Source: Argentina anserina (Eukaryota; Streptophyta; Magnoliopsida; Rosales; Rosaceae). Taken from it: a DNA stretch of 64,000 nt. The notes under the pieces were generated by a model. That model did not search any database. It was given only the letters and a program-made list of their open reading frames with translations, and was not told the DNA's origin. The translations under genes were made by a program, and so were the position numbers. Every line of letters begins with the position of its first letter. The stretch's first letter is position 1. Shown piece by piece: positions 34,901 to 48,801 of this stretch. The stretch lies in contig NC_065875.1 of assembly GCF_933775445.1 (NCBI RefSeq), forward strand, positions 24,799,555 to 24,863,554, read 5' to 3'.

Positions 34901-37577
34901 CTCTTAAACTATCCCTTTTTTCATTAATGAAATATATAATTTTGTTTTTGTTTGTAATAATATTGTATTCGTTTTTATTGGGGGTGGTGGTGGAGGCGGG
35001 GCCCAGTAAAAGCTGCGAGAGAGAGAGGAGAGGGGGGATGTTCTTCTTCTTCTTCCTCCTTCCTTCTTCTTCTTTCTTTGCCGTTGAAGTAGCCGTCGCC
35101 GTTATGAAACCGGCAACCGGTGGAGGCCGGTAAATGGACACGTGTTCATCAGGGGAGACTTGTGGTCTGTCCCGCTCTGGTGTCGACGAGCTCCGTATGG
35201 CTTACGTCTTCTGCGCGAGAAAGATTTCCGGTTTCTCGTTTTAAGTCAATATCTCGCACTTTCCAGTTCATCTACTTGTTTCGGGGGTTAGGATTGGCTG
35301 CCACGGGGGGGCTGGGGACCCCCTCTCGTTTGGTTGATGGCCAGTCAAATCGACTGTAAAATGTTAGGTCGTTCGTCGACGTTACTAACTCGTTATTATT
35401 ACGTTCCGGCACTCTGTTTAATCATGTTTTGTAGCATTCACTGGTTTTTCTTTTTTGAAAAAAAAAAAACAGAACAATAGTTTGATTCAGTAGAAAAAGG
35501 AAGAAAAAAAGTTGTTGGAGTGTGAATATAATCAAACTTGATTACTAAGCCTAAACTCCATTTTGTACCCCTAGTGATAATGAGCAATGTTATGTTGTTG
35601 CAGTACTAAACGTACGATGTGAATAGTGTTTTTGTTGTATAATGATTTTATTGTTTAATATAGAGATGTGAAAGTAACATGCTACACGTCAATAATTACA
35701 TCAACAAAGGTTTAACATGACCGAACTGGGTTACAATTTTTGTTTTTTTATGCACTTAGATTTCATATTCAAACACTTGTGTATTAAAACTCGCATTGCC
35801 ATGCTCTTAGAATAGTTGCAACGCAAACACTTCATCCGTTTTGTACATTAAATATAGACAAGCATAGATGAAAACTAGTAAGTACGAAGAATTCAAAATG
35901 TGTTACTAATAATTTTTTATATAACTGGGTTCATAATTGAAAAAATATTGAACGCATATGAAGTCAAATTCAAGTGGCGTTACATAATTCAATACTCTAC
36001 TTTCAAATAAATGATAGATTAGCATGATTGATCGGGTTAGGCACTTTCCTGTCGCTAACCATGAAGTTAGGCATCGAGATTTAGACACATCAATATCGGT
36101 AGCCTTTCGACATTTGGTAGAGAACGCCAAGTAGACAAAGATTGGGTCCAAAATAACGGATCAAACATAAATCATTTGCGTTTTGGTCCTGTAAGTATCA
36201 CCGTTCTATTTCACACACCAATCAGAAAATTCAATTCAAACCTTAAAAAGGTAGAGAGGCCCTTCACGGCATTTGCCCCTTGGGATAAATAGGATAAGGA
36301 AAATCCTACGGGAACCGGACGGCACGTTTGACCCCGTCAATATTTTCAAAACTGTGATTATTATGAATAATCTAGATTATCTTTATTGATGATTAGAGAG
36401 AGAGATGAAGAGGGACACGTCACACTTGACAATTGTGGCGAAATGTGGATCGCAGAAATGTGAGAGTGACAAAGTAGCAAACAAAAACAGGTAGGATTGT
36501 AGGAAAGCCATTAGAATTTTTATTTTTTTGGAAAATCTCAGAAAGAACACAATTTCACATTAAGAATACAAAGCTGAGGTGGTCCCACCGACTTTTCTCC
36601 CCTTACGACTCTCCGAATTCGCATCCGCCGGCCGTTTGTCAGCTACCGGTGAAATTTCACGAGATCTTGACCGGAATTCACTTGCAGAGGGTGGTAGTAT
36701 AAATGTGACATGGTTGCTTTCGGTTCCAAGCTTGGTGAAGTTGTGGGGATTCTATTTCCGTACGATATATGAGTATAGTAAAGAGATAATATCATCGAAG
36801 TTACTTCTCATGGTCATAAAATTGATAAAATTATTTGTTTTGTAGGTAGTATGTTAGCGTCCGTTTCTAATATATCACTTTTATTAATCAGAAATAAACC
36901 ACGGCAAGTGGTTACATAAGGTTCTTACCCACAAGTTCGTTTGTTGTGGAAACGTTTAAACATTGCATTCACTCAATTTAATTTTCGAATCTAAAATGTG
37001 ATAAAAGTGAGCGTGACCAGGAGGAGGGTTAGAATAGAATGCCTTATTGGGGTTGCCCAATTACTTACATAATGTGGTTTGACATGATCGCATGCCCAAT
37101 ACATAGGTTTATTTGGAGCTAGATACATAATGTGTATTGAATTCTATACATGCATTATATCTTGCTCCGTAGTATGTTACGTAATTTCATACTTGAAAGG
37201 TTAAAAATGAGGAGGAACAGTTGTGCATGCATTTTTCTTTGTCTCTAGTAATCAAAACTTAATAATATCAATTTCATTAATCAAGGCTTTATGATCTAAG
37301 TTTGATATTTTAACCTCATTACATCTTAAATACAAAAAATCAACCGATACATTAAGAAAGTATGATATGACAAACTTAAAAATAATTTGTACCCCATAAT
37401 AGATAGTAGCAAATTTTTCATAGCCAGGTAAATTTTAAAGCTTGTTCATGTCATATCGAATAGAGCAAATTTCTAAGATGTAAACCTGTTCTTTTTCTCG
37501 ATGTGAACAATGTCGAAGTAGTATATTCCAACTCTAGAGTAATCATGTGATCTTACTCATTATATATTGCTTAATAC
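34901..37577. other. Intergenic, nothing supported
   Basis: AT-rich spacer upstream of the F-box/kelch gene. Short open frames show no domains. Confidence 0.4.
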
Positions 37578-37587
37578 AATGAAATCG

Positions 37588-38122
37588 GTGACAGCCCTGG
37601 GGCTAGTCTAGGGCCTCCATTTTTTGGGGGACTGAAAAAACTTTTATATGCATGAATTTTTTTTTCAAGAAAAATCTTTAAAAAAAATATTCTTAATTAT
37701 GTGTGAGTTATGCAATAGTCATTGATCAAATATTTTTTTATTCCAATTTTTTTTCCATTATCAATTTAAGACATAAAAATCATTATCAATTCAAATTTTT
37801 TCTTCCTCGATCAAACATAAAGATGTGAGATTTCAAAAGCACTTTAATTTATTATTATTTTGTTTGGTTTTATTTCCTTCTCTTTTTTAGTTGAGAGAAT
37901 GTAATGAAATCATAATTAGTTTTTTAACTAGGTATTATGAGCCATTAATAAACTTAGAATAATAAAATTGGTTTCATTTTTGTTTATAGGAATTTTAGAA
38001 TTGTCCGTGTTTCAACATTCAACAAGGAACAATGAATAATTAGGGGTTTTTTTTTCGAGCATTTATTTTGGGGCCTCAAATATTTTTCATCTTGAGCCTC
38101 TAAGCGCACAAAGCCGGTCGTG
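37588..38122. mobile_element. Old hAT-like element
   Basis: The word AATGAAATCG occurs at 37578-37587 and again at 38123-38132, bounding about 535 bp. Internal ends have GCC/GGC-rich words (left GTGACAGCCCTGGGGC; right AAGCCGGTCGTG), giving a poor inverted match. Inner sequences GGGCCTCC and GGGGCCTC plus a T-rich core suit a degraded hAT element. The direct repeats are stronger evidence than the termini, and the exact ends may shift by 1-2 bases. Confidence 0.6.
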
Positions 38123-38148
38123 AATGAAATCGTAGTAATTTGTAATCT

Positions 38149-40834
38149 TGTAATAACCCTAAAATTTCAAACAATATTAGTTTGATTTAGATTCTATAAA
38201 ATTTCGAATTTTAATTAGAATAAATGTGATTGGTAGCGACGTTATAAAAAGAGAAACGGAAATGATTTCAGAACGTTTAATTAGAAAAACGTTACATTTC
38301 CGCTACGTATATATCGACTTTTATTCCGTCGCTCGGTTGCGAAAACTTTCTTCAGAAAAATTATAGAGCTCGTCGATACGAGTTCGTGAGTATGTTACGC
38401 GTTCTAATTGGACATCGGACGTAGAAGTTATTAACGTCGGAAGTTCATTTCCGATTTTGAAAACTGGTATAAATAGGAAAATTTAGGGATTAGGGTTTCC
38501 ATTTCTGGAAAACCCTTCACCCGCCCCCATTTTCTCTCTCTCTCTCTCTCCTCTCGCGACTGTCTCTCCCCAATCGCTCTCCCTCCCTCCATCTAGCTTC
38601 GCCTGCAACCTCAGCGACCGGCCGCCGTGGTGCACACCGCCTAGCCCAGAGGCATCACCCACTCCTCCGCAGTCGACCCCGAGCTTGCGGCGCTCCGTCT
38701 CGCCGCGGAGAGCTCTCTCTCACCACGAGCCTCCCTCTGCCTCGCACCCCGATCGTCGCCTCCAAGCTGCTGTGTCCCTCACCACCGTTCCCTAGGGCAT
38801 CGCGAGACCCTCCACCGCCCTTCCCTAGCACGCCGTGCCTCGTCTCGCCGCCAAAGAGCCGCATCGACGAGGCAAGTTCCTGCGCGAAGCTTGTTGACGA
38901 TTCGATTGTTTCCAACGCAATTTGGACTTCGATCTAGGTAAGGATGCATTTAATTCATGATTGAGATGTTTGTGTGACGATTTTGTGATGTTTTTGGATG
39001 AATTGGGAGGATTTTGGAGGAGGATCGGAGGTGTAGGTGAGGGTTGTGCACCGCTGCCTTAGGCGGCGCGTGTGAGTGCGTGGGGTGGCCTAGAGGGGGG
39101 GCGTGAGGCAGTGGGGAGGAAGAGGAGGAAGAGAATGAGAGAAATGAGGCGGCGGTGGCGTGCTACGCGCCGGTTTTGGGTCCAATATTCCAGAAGGGTA
39201 TTTCGGTAATTTACTTACATACGATAAAATGTAAATTTTATTTACGTACGGTAAATGTAAATTAAATTTTACGTACGGTAAATGTAAATATAAATTACTT
39301 TCAGTAATTGTAAAAAGTAATTTGTAAAAGGTAAATTAGTAATTTTTATTTACTGAAATTGTATTTACATTTAAACAGTATGTATACGTACAGAAATACG
39401 TATTATTTGTGTATTGATACATGAATACATGAATAGTAACCGTGAACAGTAACTTCGTAAAAACCAAAAATTGCTGAACAGTAACAGTTTATTACTGTTT
39501 CGGAATTTAAAGGTTTACGAAACGTTTCTAAATTCTTTTCTTGTCTTTTCAAGGTGATCAATAAATCAAAAAAAAGAATTAGCTGCGGAATTTTGGAGTT
39601 TCACTCAAGACGATAAGGTGAGTAAAATCTCACATATTACGAATCTACCCTCGCGGAGATTCAAGATTTTTGCAAGAGTATTTAATATTGAATTACAACA
39701 TGTATACAATATAGTGGATTACATATATACTGTATAAAATGTAATAAGTACATATATATATATATAGTTCATTATATTATATACTGTTATTAATTCATTA
39801 GAAATGGTCATTTCGATGACGAAAAATTGTGTATTGAGCATGTGTTTGTGAAATGTGACATGTATAGGATATAGTGGACTATATATATATTGTATAAATG
39901 GTAAATAAGTACGAATATATATAATTTGCTATATAATATACTGTTATAATTTTATTGTGATTATATCGAGCATAATTTTGAATCGTACAATATGATGTGT
40001 TATTATTATACGTGATTTTAACACGGAGATTGTTAAAATGTCGATTTGTCTTCGGATTTGATTTTGTACAATATGATGTGAGATTATTGTACGTGTTTGG
40101 CATGTCGGAACCTAGCCTTTGGCCGGGCGAAAGTTACGATACAGTTAGAGCTCTAGTATGTCTGCCGTAGTACTACAAGTGAGGTAACAGGTGGTTATAT
40201 GCTCATGAGTACTCAGTTGTTTTGGATGTTGAGTAGCGGGTGGTTACCCAATATTAGCGGTGTACTGCATGAGGGGTAACAGATGTGTACCAGCGCTCAT
40301 AGTACCCGTAATAGGAACGTATTAGAGTAACCAGATGAGTTGCCCGATTTCTCATAAGTACATTTATATTGTGGTGACGTGGATTTTTGTATATGTTGTT
40401 ACATGAGTTATATTATCATTTTACTCATACGAGCTGTAAAGCTTACCGGGTTTGTGTTTACAATCCCGGTGCACCAATTCGATGGTGTAGGGGATACTAC
40501 CGCAGGTGTTGATCAGTGAGGATCGAGGGACAACACTGAAGACTCGAAGTTGTTCATTATCTTACTTGTGGTGAGGTTTTCATTGTGGAATTGTGTGTGA
40601 ACTTACAAGGATTTATTGTGGTTTTGTGAGAGATTGCGAGGATTATTACACTTCCATCTTATGTAATGTTAAATTATAAATTTGGGTTGTAATAATTGGT
40701 TTTTCTGAGTTGTATTGAGAACTTAGTAATGATCCGCTGTGCATTTTAAATGATTTCGATTTCATTGAAATTGTTTAGTGTTTAACGACTTTGGAATTTT
40801 GAGTTTTTAAGCTCGAAATTTTAGGGTCGTTACA
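38149..40834 (+). mobile_element. Solo LTR of a retrotransposon
   Basis: A 2,686 bp unit begins TGTAATAACCCTAAAATTTC and ends GAAATTTTAGGGTCGTTACA, its near-perfect inverted counterpart, with the standard TG..CA ends. It is flanked by a perfect 5 bp duplication AATCT (38144-38148 and 40835-40839). A TATA box (TATAAATAGG, about 38470) followed by a CT-rich and GC-rich leader and a structured downstream half fits an LTR's U3-R-U5. No gag or pol coding sequence, primer-binding site or second LTR is present, so the element is probably a solo LTR left by recombination. A Ty3-like origin is likely from the length and end style but not proven. Confidence 0.85.
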
Positions 40835-40839
40835 AATCT

Positions 40840-43800
40840 ATCCATTTTTTGTTATTTTCACATGTGCTAAATTAGGCTAATACATTTTTCATATCATAAA
40901 CTTTAATGCGAGTACCATCTAAAATATAGTGTAGCACATCAATTAATTTAAAAAAGAATATTAAGCGTAGTGCATCAAATTTTGATATTGCTCTTATGAA
41001 TAACTTTATCAAATCACTAATATTTATTTATTTTTATTTTTCAAAAGATAAATCACTAATCGAAAATGGCCGGGGCATGTGAGAATAGGTCCCCATAGAT
41101 TTTGCGCGCGCCAATTGAGGGCAAAGACATTGCTCTAGAATTGAGAGCCACGTGTCACGCTCGCACGTGGGCAACTATTAGTGGACGCAAAATAATGTGT
41201 TTATCACCTAATCAAAACTTTCTTACTTTTGTAAAATAACGTAAATAAATTTATTGACTACTTTTTATTTATTTATTTTATTTATAATATTATAAACTTA
41301 TATTATGTGTCTAATTATTTAATTATTATCTAATTATGAGTCGAGAAAAAACACATGATATATATTGAGACTGAAGAGTGATCGGTAAATTTACTTTAAA
41401 AAATACAAACAGTATATTTGGAGAATGCGACTGTACCGGTTTTTGTTTCAAAATTTTGATTATAAATTGAGACTGGAAACAGAAATTTTATGATTAATGG
41501 GATATATAGTGTATTGGGGGAATATATGAGGTCGGTGGATCTTATTCTCACAATTGATTGGAAGTTTGTCTTCAATTAAGAGTAGTAGAGTACTTGTAAC
41601 GACTTGTTTAAAAAGATGAGATTAACTAGCTCCAAACACAGACACGTGCAAAACATCATCTTCCAAACAAAGCAAAATTAGCAACATTAATATATAATTA
41701 GTAGTAGAGTACGTGTACTATATGAACTCAAGTATACATATATATATATATATAACGAGGAGGAAGAATATGTAGGATAATGAAACAAATTTCAAAACCA
41801 AGCAACTCCACTATCTCCTCCAACCCACAAAGAAAGATTCTGGCGTGCACTCACCACCTTTTTTTTTACATTAGATTAAATTATATAAAATGAACGAATA
41901 ACGCTAATTATAATTATGAATGATAATCTTCTTCTCCGTCATCGATCGATCCTCAGCAAGGGCAGTGATTTTCTCCAACGCCGGTCTTGCACGTGTCCCC
42001 AATTCGTGTAAAGACGTGTTGTCTTTTTGGTCGAAGACGTGTTGTCATGTGGAGCATTATTGGTCGATGAGAAAGGTTGTTGGGTTTTATTCATAATCTC
42101 ACTGACTAATCGCAACTCACACTTTCATCTTTAAGAAAATCACAACTCAGAGTCTCTCTCTCTCTCGCTCTCTATATCAGAAAACTTCAGAGTGATCTGC
42201 AGTATGCACTCACAGTTAAACACCAACAGATTTAAAGACGATGATCGAAAGCTGCTTGATTAACATTAAGAAATTCCCTTACAAAAGAAATCTTTTTCTC
42301 GCTCGACTCTTTAAGACTCTCGCGTAGCTCATTGACCTCGATATACACACATAATCATATATATATATACGTACGTCGTACATCTGTTTGTTTGTAAAAA
42401 TATAAACTAGTCAGTAATGTACTGATGGGTGTGGTTCTACAGTACTGTTGAGAATCCTAAGATCGAGCGCACAATCTAGTGAGCAAATGAAGCGTTCAGT
42501 ACTTCAGTTAAACAAAACTGCTCTTTCTGTGGATTATTATATATATATATTATTATTATTATCTGTGGGCTGTACAATTAGTGTTTGATGAGCTGCTGTA
42601 TATCTATCTGTGGAATGTAAAGAATAGCGATCAAGACTTGATCGTATTTGCAAATAATGGATTGTTAAGTGATCCAATAATGCTGAATGCTAGCTAGCTG
42701 CATGTGTGTTTTGAGTTATGCCTGCAAACATATGTACAACTATACAAGGTAGGAGTAGAAACTATACCAATTGAGTTGCTTTCTGATTTTTTTCCTTATA
42801 TGGTGGTTTGGATTTTGGGCTGGTGCCTGGTGGTGATGCTGGTGTTGTTGGTGCTTATTTGGAGTGAAAGAGAAGTGAGATTTGTGGAGGGGACTACCCC
42901 ATGTGATATGTATGGTGGTTTACAAGACATACATTTTGCTTGCATGTTAGTTCAGGGTTTCATCTGTTTAAGGGTCCATTAGAAACATCACACAACCTAG
43001 CTAGCTTTAATATCAGCATTCCATGCCACCTTAATCAATCAAAAACCACAATAACATATATAGTACACTTCAATATGTATAGCAACGTTTGATTGTAATC
43101 ATTTCGGCATCAAAGTGGTGAGATGTATTTCTTAATTATGTATCAATTGTACTTTTTTATGGTTTAATTTGTGCCGTTTATTTAGTTATAAAATTGACCA
43201 ATCTACCGATTAAAAAAATGATTCTCTCAGACATATCACATATGCATACAAAGTCATATGCATGTACGTACACCAGTCTAAACGGGGTATACAAAATAGC
43301 AGCTAGTGGACATGTTTTTTAAATTCACAATGGGGGTCTCCCTCACTAATAACCTAATTAGGGCATTACAACCAAGTCAAGAATAAGCACTATAAAGCCA
43401 AAAGTAGAGAAGATCGATACAAGAGACGTATTCCTCGTGTTCTTCTTCCTCATTCCCTCCATTATTATTTTTTTGTTCCACAGGAAGGAATTTGTGGCGA
43501 CCAATGGTTAGAATTTTGTTAGCGAACGTCAGCTTCAATAACCCTCTTTATCTTCTTCATTTCCAATCGATGTGTACACAGACATCTCTTCCTGTATTAC
43601 TGTATATTGGATCGATGGGGATAGATGATAAATACTTTGCTTTACGTCGTCTTCACACATAATAAAGGAAGGGAACAAGAAATCCGTGAATTTCGCCAAA
43701 CCCTAGCAATTAACGAGTTTGATTAGAACCAAACGAGAAGGCAAATTCTAATTACTCGAATATTAATAGTAACCCCCCATTCGCGACAGTGACTTGGGTC

Positions 43801-46110
43801 CATTACGATTAAAGGATATCACTGCTCACCCCCATTTCATATTAGAATCTCTTGACCAGTTATATAAAGATTTATAACAAGTTTAATAGCGAATTCCCTT
43901 CCTTCGCATGCCGTTTACGTAATTGATTAGAAAATGCCGATACATAGAACTGATAGAAGCATATAACCACTAAACCACCCCACCTCTCTAATCATGGATT
44001 GCTCGATCGTTTCGTATTAAAGGGGGCGCATGGTTCATACAGAATTTTTTATTCCTTGATTGATTATAATATAAACTTAATTCCTTATATGCTAATTTAC
44101 GAATATTGCATGTTCCTCTACGAGAAATTAAAATTCCATAACAATGGGATGACGGGTTATCATAATGTTATACATGAAGCCATGAAGGTAGCTAGGCTTA
44201 ATCAACTCGCTTTTGATTTGGACAATAGCTAGGAACGTTGTTTGAATAATTGGGAAAACTGCTTTTTAAACAAAAATAATAATTGGAAGAACTGTATGCA
44301 TATAATGCATTAGAATACTGTACATAGAATAAAAATGAAAAATATACAGATTTAATAGATATAACCATTAAATTAAGATGTCTACCTTCAACACTGGAAA
44401 TTGAAATTAAGTTATAACACTGGGTTGGAAAACATTAGCAACTACTTTACTGCTGAGATCGGAATGTGAAGGGAATTATAATGGGAATGAGATTGTTGCG
44501 TGTGAATAACTGGTTGTTGAAACTTGAAATTAAGTTCATGCTCTTGCTTAGCTAGTTAACTATATATCTTTCCCGAAATATGTCTTCCTTTTGTTCGATC
44601 TCTGCTACTTTGTCTTGTTTTGTTTATCTGGTTTTGTAGGTCAAATTTATGGTGGATGTTGCCAAACTCTACGTGAGATGGCATCCATTCTAATTACAGT
44701 GTCTACTTCACATCATATCATTGCACAATTCAAGTGGGGCATCTATACCATATTCTGCAATTTGTTTTGTAGTTATCACATGCCTATATGGCTGGACTTC
44801 ATCAAATTAAATTCCTTGTTAATAATTAAGATCTGAACCCATTAGATATTGAGGTCTGTGGTTGCCACCATTACAAGGATGAAAATTAGTGCAGGATCAG
44901 ATTCAATTTAGAAGGGACCAATTGACTGATTTTGATTGTCAAACATGTTGAATTCGACTTCTGTATAAATTATATATATAAATATAGTGAATTTAGTTTA
45001 AAATACTGCGAGTATCGTATTTTCAAGCTAACTAGTAAGTTCTAGAATGTAATAATTGGTCTGCAGGAACTTATATATACTATTGTATATTTGTATTGGT
45101 TTACTTAAATATATAAGCTCAGGAAATTCCAAAGGATTTGAGCCGTGAGAAGAAGGAAGACATTTACAATCACAAAAGTTTCGATACCATGCATGAATCG
45201 ATCAAGACGTTGATATTGCGTGCTCCAGTTGGAGATGGAATATGTAAATTAAACAGAAATGGGTAGTTACCAGATTCTAAGTTCATGAAAGTAGACTGTT
45301 TGCTAGTCATTATAATAAAAGATGCTGACACATATAGTTCTGAAATGATTGACAAGTTTGGAACTGGAATTCAAAGCTAGAATTAGGAACATATCCTTCC
45401 AATCTGTTATCTGTGTATGCAATCGCATGCAGCCAGGGTGGAATGTGGGCCGAATGATGTGCAGATAGAGAAGCCCGTGCAAAATGTATTCATCAGATTT
45501 ACCAATAAAACAAGATTTTGGAAGTTTAGAGCTGTGAAAATGATAGCTAATCCCTGCACCTATAGATAGCAAATAGTAACAGGCTTAGTGTAGGTCAACC
45601 AATAAGTGAGTCTTGTCTCCAATTTGCACTTCAAAAGATTTTCCTAGTCGGAGAGTACTACAAGTTTGCCACACGAGTTTGAACTAACGATTCTCAAGTA
45701 TTCGACTCATATTTTTATTTGTCGTCTAAATTTAAATTTATTAGTTTGATTAGTTTCTCGAGACAATTTTTAGTGTATCGTTTAGACGAATATTTCCACT
45801 AATATGGAAATGTATATAGATCTAAAACACAATACAGTTGCCGATGTCGCTAATTTAGACAGCACACAACTAAAAACTCTTGTTTCGATTCTTCTACATA
45901 AAAAATTATCACAGGGTAAACGTCTCACGTATTGGATAGTGGTACGGTACTTGTTACTGTTGGGTGGATTCAAAATCCATAAGAGATCACAAAACCAATA
46001 TGCTATTAGGCCCAACCCAGAATCATGTGTTATGAATAAGACCATCACTCTTAACATTCAAAATGGAAAAAAGACCAAACAGAAACCGTCGATCGGATTT
46101 AGGAGCGAAA
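40840..46110. other. Intergenic, no supported gene
   Basis: AT-rich spacer with short TA runs. A CT-rich leader-like stretch at about 42150-42180 is not followed by any convincing coding frame. The open frames at about 42704 and 44591 lack domains. The last 100 bp is the CYP23 promoter, with a GGCCCAACCC motif near 46008. Confidence 0.45.
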
Positions 46111-48448
46111 ATGTGGAGCCGGACATCAGCTCTGACCTTGTTCTTCTTTTGTCTCCACGCTACATTTCTCACCGGCGCCATAGCTTCGTCTCAGGAATCT
46201 CTTCTCGGATCTGCCCGCGTCGTTTTTCAGGTAACCCAAAATGGAGTATTGAATTCACAGTAAACCAACACACTGAAGCGATTTTGGATTTGGATTTGAT
46301 GCAAGTGGAGTTGTTGTTTGTAATCTGCAGACCAATTATGGGGACATTGAATTCGGATTCTTCCCCGGCGTTGCACCCAAAACCGTTGACCACATATTCA
46401 AGCTCGTTCGTCTCGGCTGCTATAACACCAACCACTTCTTTAGGGTCGACAAGGGCTTCGTGGCCCAAGTCGCTGATGTGGCTAGCGGAAGATCAGCTCC
46501 TATGAATGAGCTGCAAAGACAAGAAGCTGTGAAGACTGTGGTCGGTGAGTTTAGTGATGTAAAACATGTCAGAGGGATTCTGTCGATGGGAAGGTATAGT
46601 TAAAACCTTAATAGTTTGTAGTTTTTCACTGTGTGTGTTTCATATAAACAAGTGCCAATTGTCGGAGTCTGATCTAAAATTGTTGATTTCTGACTCTGGT
46701 TACTTGTTTTGTTTTTTTTTTGTGTAGATATGAAGATCCAAATAGTGCGGCTTCCTCATTTTCGATGCTTCTCGGAGATGCGCCTCATCTTGATCATCAG
46801 GTAGGCTATGGTGATTGCAACTAGGAATACTAGGAGTCTAGGACAATATTAGTATTCAGCATGATTAGTAATGCTTTGTATGGCTTAATTCCTGTTCTTT
46901 TTCAGTACGCAATTTTTGGTAAAGTGACTAAAGGTGATGAGACTTTGAGGAAGCTCGAGGAACTGCCTACTCGTCGCGAGGGGATTTTTGTAATGGTATG
47001 ATTGTTGTTCTGCATTTACTTCTTGAAAGTCGCTAAATTATATCCTGTCTTTTTCTTGGCATATTTGATCAGCATGAACTGCCTTTTAAGATAATGTATT
47101 TCGCAGTTTAGTTATAGTGTTTCTAGTTATTTTCAGAGTTCTAAGGTCAGTAAGGTGTGTACACAGATTACCATTATATTGTGTTGTATAATTGCATTTC
47201 CTATTGCCAGTAGGAACTCAGACAATCTTATTCCGCTAGGAACTTAGATGTAATTTGGTGTCTTCTGGCCCTTTGGTCTAGGTAATACCTATGTGTATTG
47301 TAGAATCATTTCCCGTTATATTTTGTATATCGATGTTATAGAGTAATGTGGATATATAACTGTCTCAGACATTAGACTTTCTTACACTTGATCCCTTGAG
47401 TTGAGGATACAGTGGAACATGCTTTCCCTCTCTGTTTGAATGGTCAATGTATGCATCCAAGTTCCAATTATGCTTTTAATGTATATGCTGGTCATTTCAA
47501 CAATTTTATCAATGATCAAAATCTCTTGCCTCTGATTGGTTACGTCCCTTACTTACCATCTGTTTCTTCTTTTATCAGCCGACTGAACGTATAACGATTC
47601 TGTCATCATACTACTATGGTAAGAGTCAAGCATCCTGTCATTTGTATTGTTGTGTCAATCTGACTAAGTAACACTTCAATGGAATATGGGACATGATTGA
47701 TGTCTCAGAGCTAAATAGTCCTGCAATAGAACACATTCAGTCAAATTGCGTTGCGCAGAACTTAGAGTTCTATAATCTTCAAATGATAGATATCCTAGTG
47801 TTCCTGAAATCTGAAAAGGCATCCCTAAGTGAGTAAAAGTGAATGGGAGGTTAGTTATCATATAATTGTAATAAAGGCTGGTATTATTTTATATCTGCTG
47901 GTATCCTAGTTATAGTGTTTCACATCTGTTATTAATAAGTTTCTAACATAGCGTGTAACTTGATCTTAGAGGTCCTCACTAATAACCTAAATAGACCACT
48001 AGATTACTATACTACCAGTCTACCACCACTACTAGTACTAGTAGTAATACTTGTTTTTCATTAGTTTGAATCCAAGGGTGGCGTAAACAATTCCTATTGC
48101 TAAAGTGCTCTTCTTGATTTTCTTGCTCTTTGCCGATACATATTTTCCAAATGAACATATGTCTAGGATTGACATGACCTATATTGGTTGTCAAAGTTAA
48201 TTAGTTAAATTTACATACCGGTAAACCGGTTTTTGTTTGGTTGTGCTGCTTTCAGATACCGAGATGGAGAATTGTGAACATGAGAGGTCAATACTGAAGA
48301 GGAGACTTACTGCATCTGCTGTTGAAATTGAAAGACAGGTAAACGATAGTAGTAATTAGCCACATATATTCTTGAAACATCACCATGTTAGCATTGAGCC
48401 ATCGACTCATCCTCTATTGTTCTCCAGAGAATGAAATGCTTCCCATGA
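46111..48448 (+). CDS. CYP23: Peptidyl-prolyl isomerase CYP23 (cyclophilin)
   Basis: Seven exons (46111-46230, 46331-46593, 46728-46800, 46906-46995, 47579-47618, 48256-48338, 48428-48448) encode 229 aa; all junctions are GT..AG and in phase. The N-terminus (MWSRTSALTLFFFCLHATFL) is a signal peptide, so I chose this Met over an in-frame one 48 bases upstream. The cyclophilin-like domain covers about 36-190: VVFQTNYGDIEFGFFPGVAP, the NTNHFFRVDKGFVAQ substrate pocket, FSDVKHVRGILSMGR, and YAIFGKVTKGDETLRKLEEL. A charged C-terminal helix ends RMKCFP. CYP23 is a conserved secretory-pathway cyclophilin; its active-site residues differ from canonical CypA, so isomerase activity is uncertain. The last coding exon is only 21 bases. 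Protein continuity with remembered Arabidopsis CYP23 is very strong. Confidence 0.96.
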
Positions 48449-48801
48449 AATAGAAGGCAGACATGACAACATGTTTCGAGTTGCCACCACCCACCCAGAT
48501 ATGGGATGTCCATGGTTGTATTGTCTCCGAAGAAAGCTTAGAGAAGGCGTGGAACAATTTAAAGATTGATCAGTCTACATGGAAAGAAAAAATGTACTTT
48601 TGACAGTATTCATTTCATGTTGTCTATTTGATAGGTTTTATGTATATAGAGAAAGACAACAAGGCACCAACTAGAGCTTGCTACTATCTTTTTGCCACTG
48701 TACTGTATGCCTCTGTAAATTTAGCTAATGATAGCTGCCAGAAAGCTGCTAATGTTTCTTCTTGGAAGTACATGACCTCAAAATGTATTGACATGGAGAA
48801 T
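48449..48801. other. CYP23 3' flank/UTR
   Basis: Non-coding sequence after the CYP23 stop, up to the next transposon border. Confidence 0.5.

Noticed and set aside
38655..38915. 86-codon minus-strand frame, Gly/Arg-rich
   Set aside because: It lies in the GC-rich leader of the solo LTR and is a compositional by-product.
48450..48800. Possible extra CYP23 exon
   Set aside because: The frame already ends RMKCFP and stop, matching the remembered length and C-terminus of Arabidopsis CYP23.
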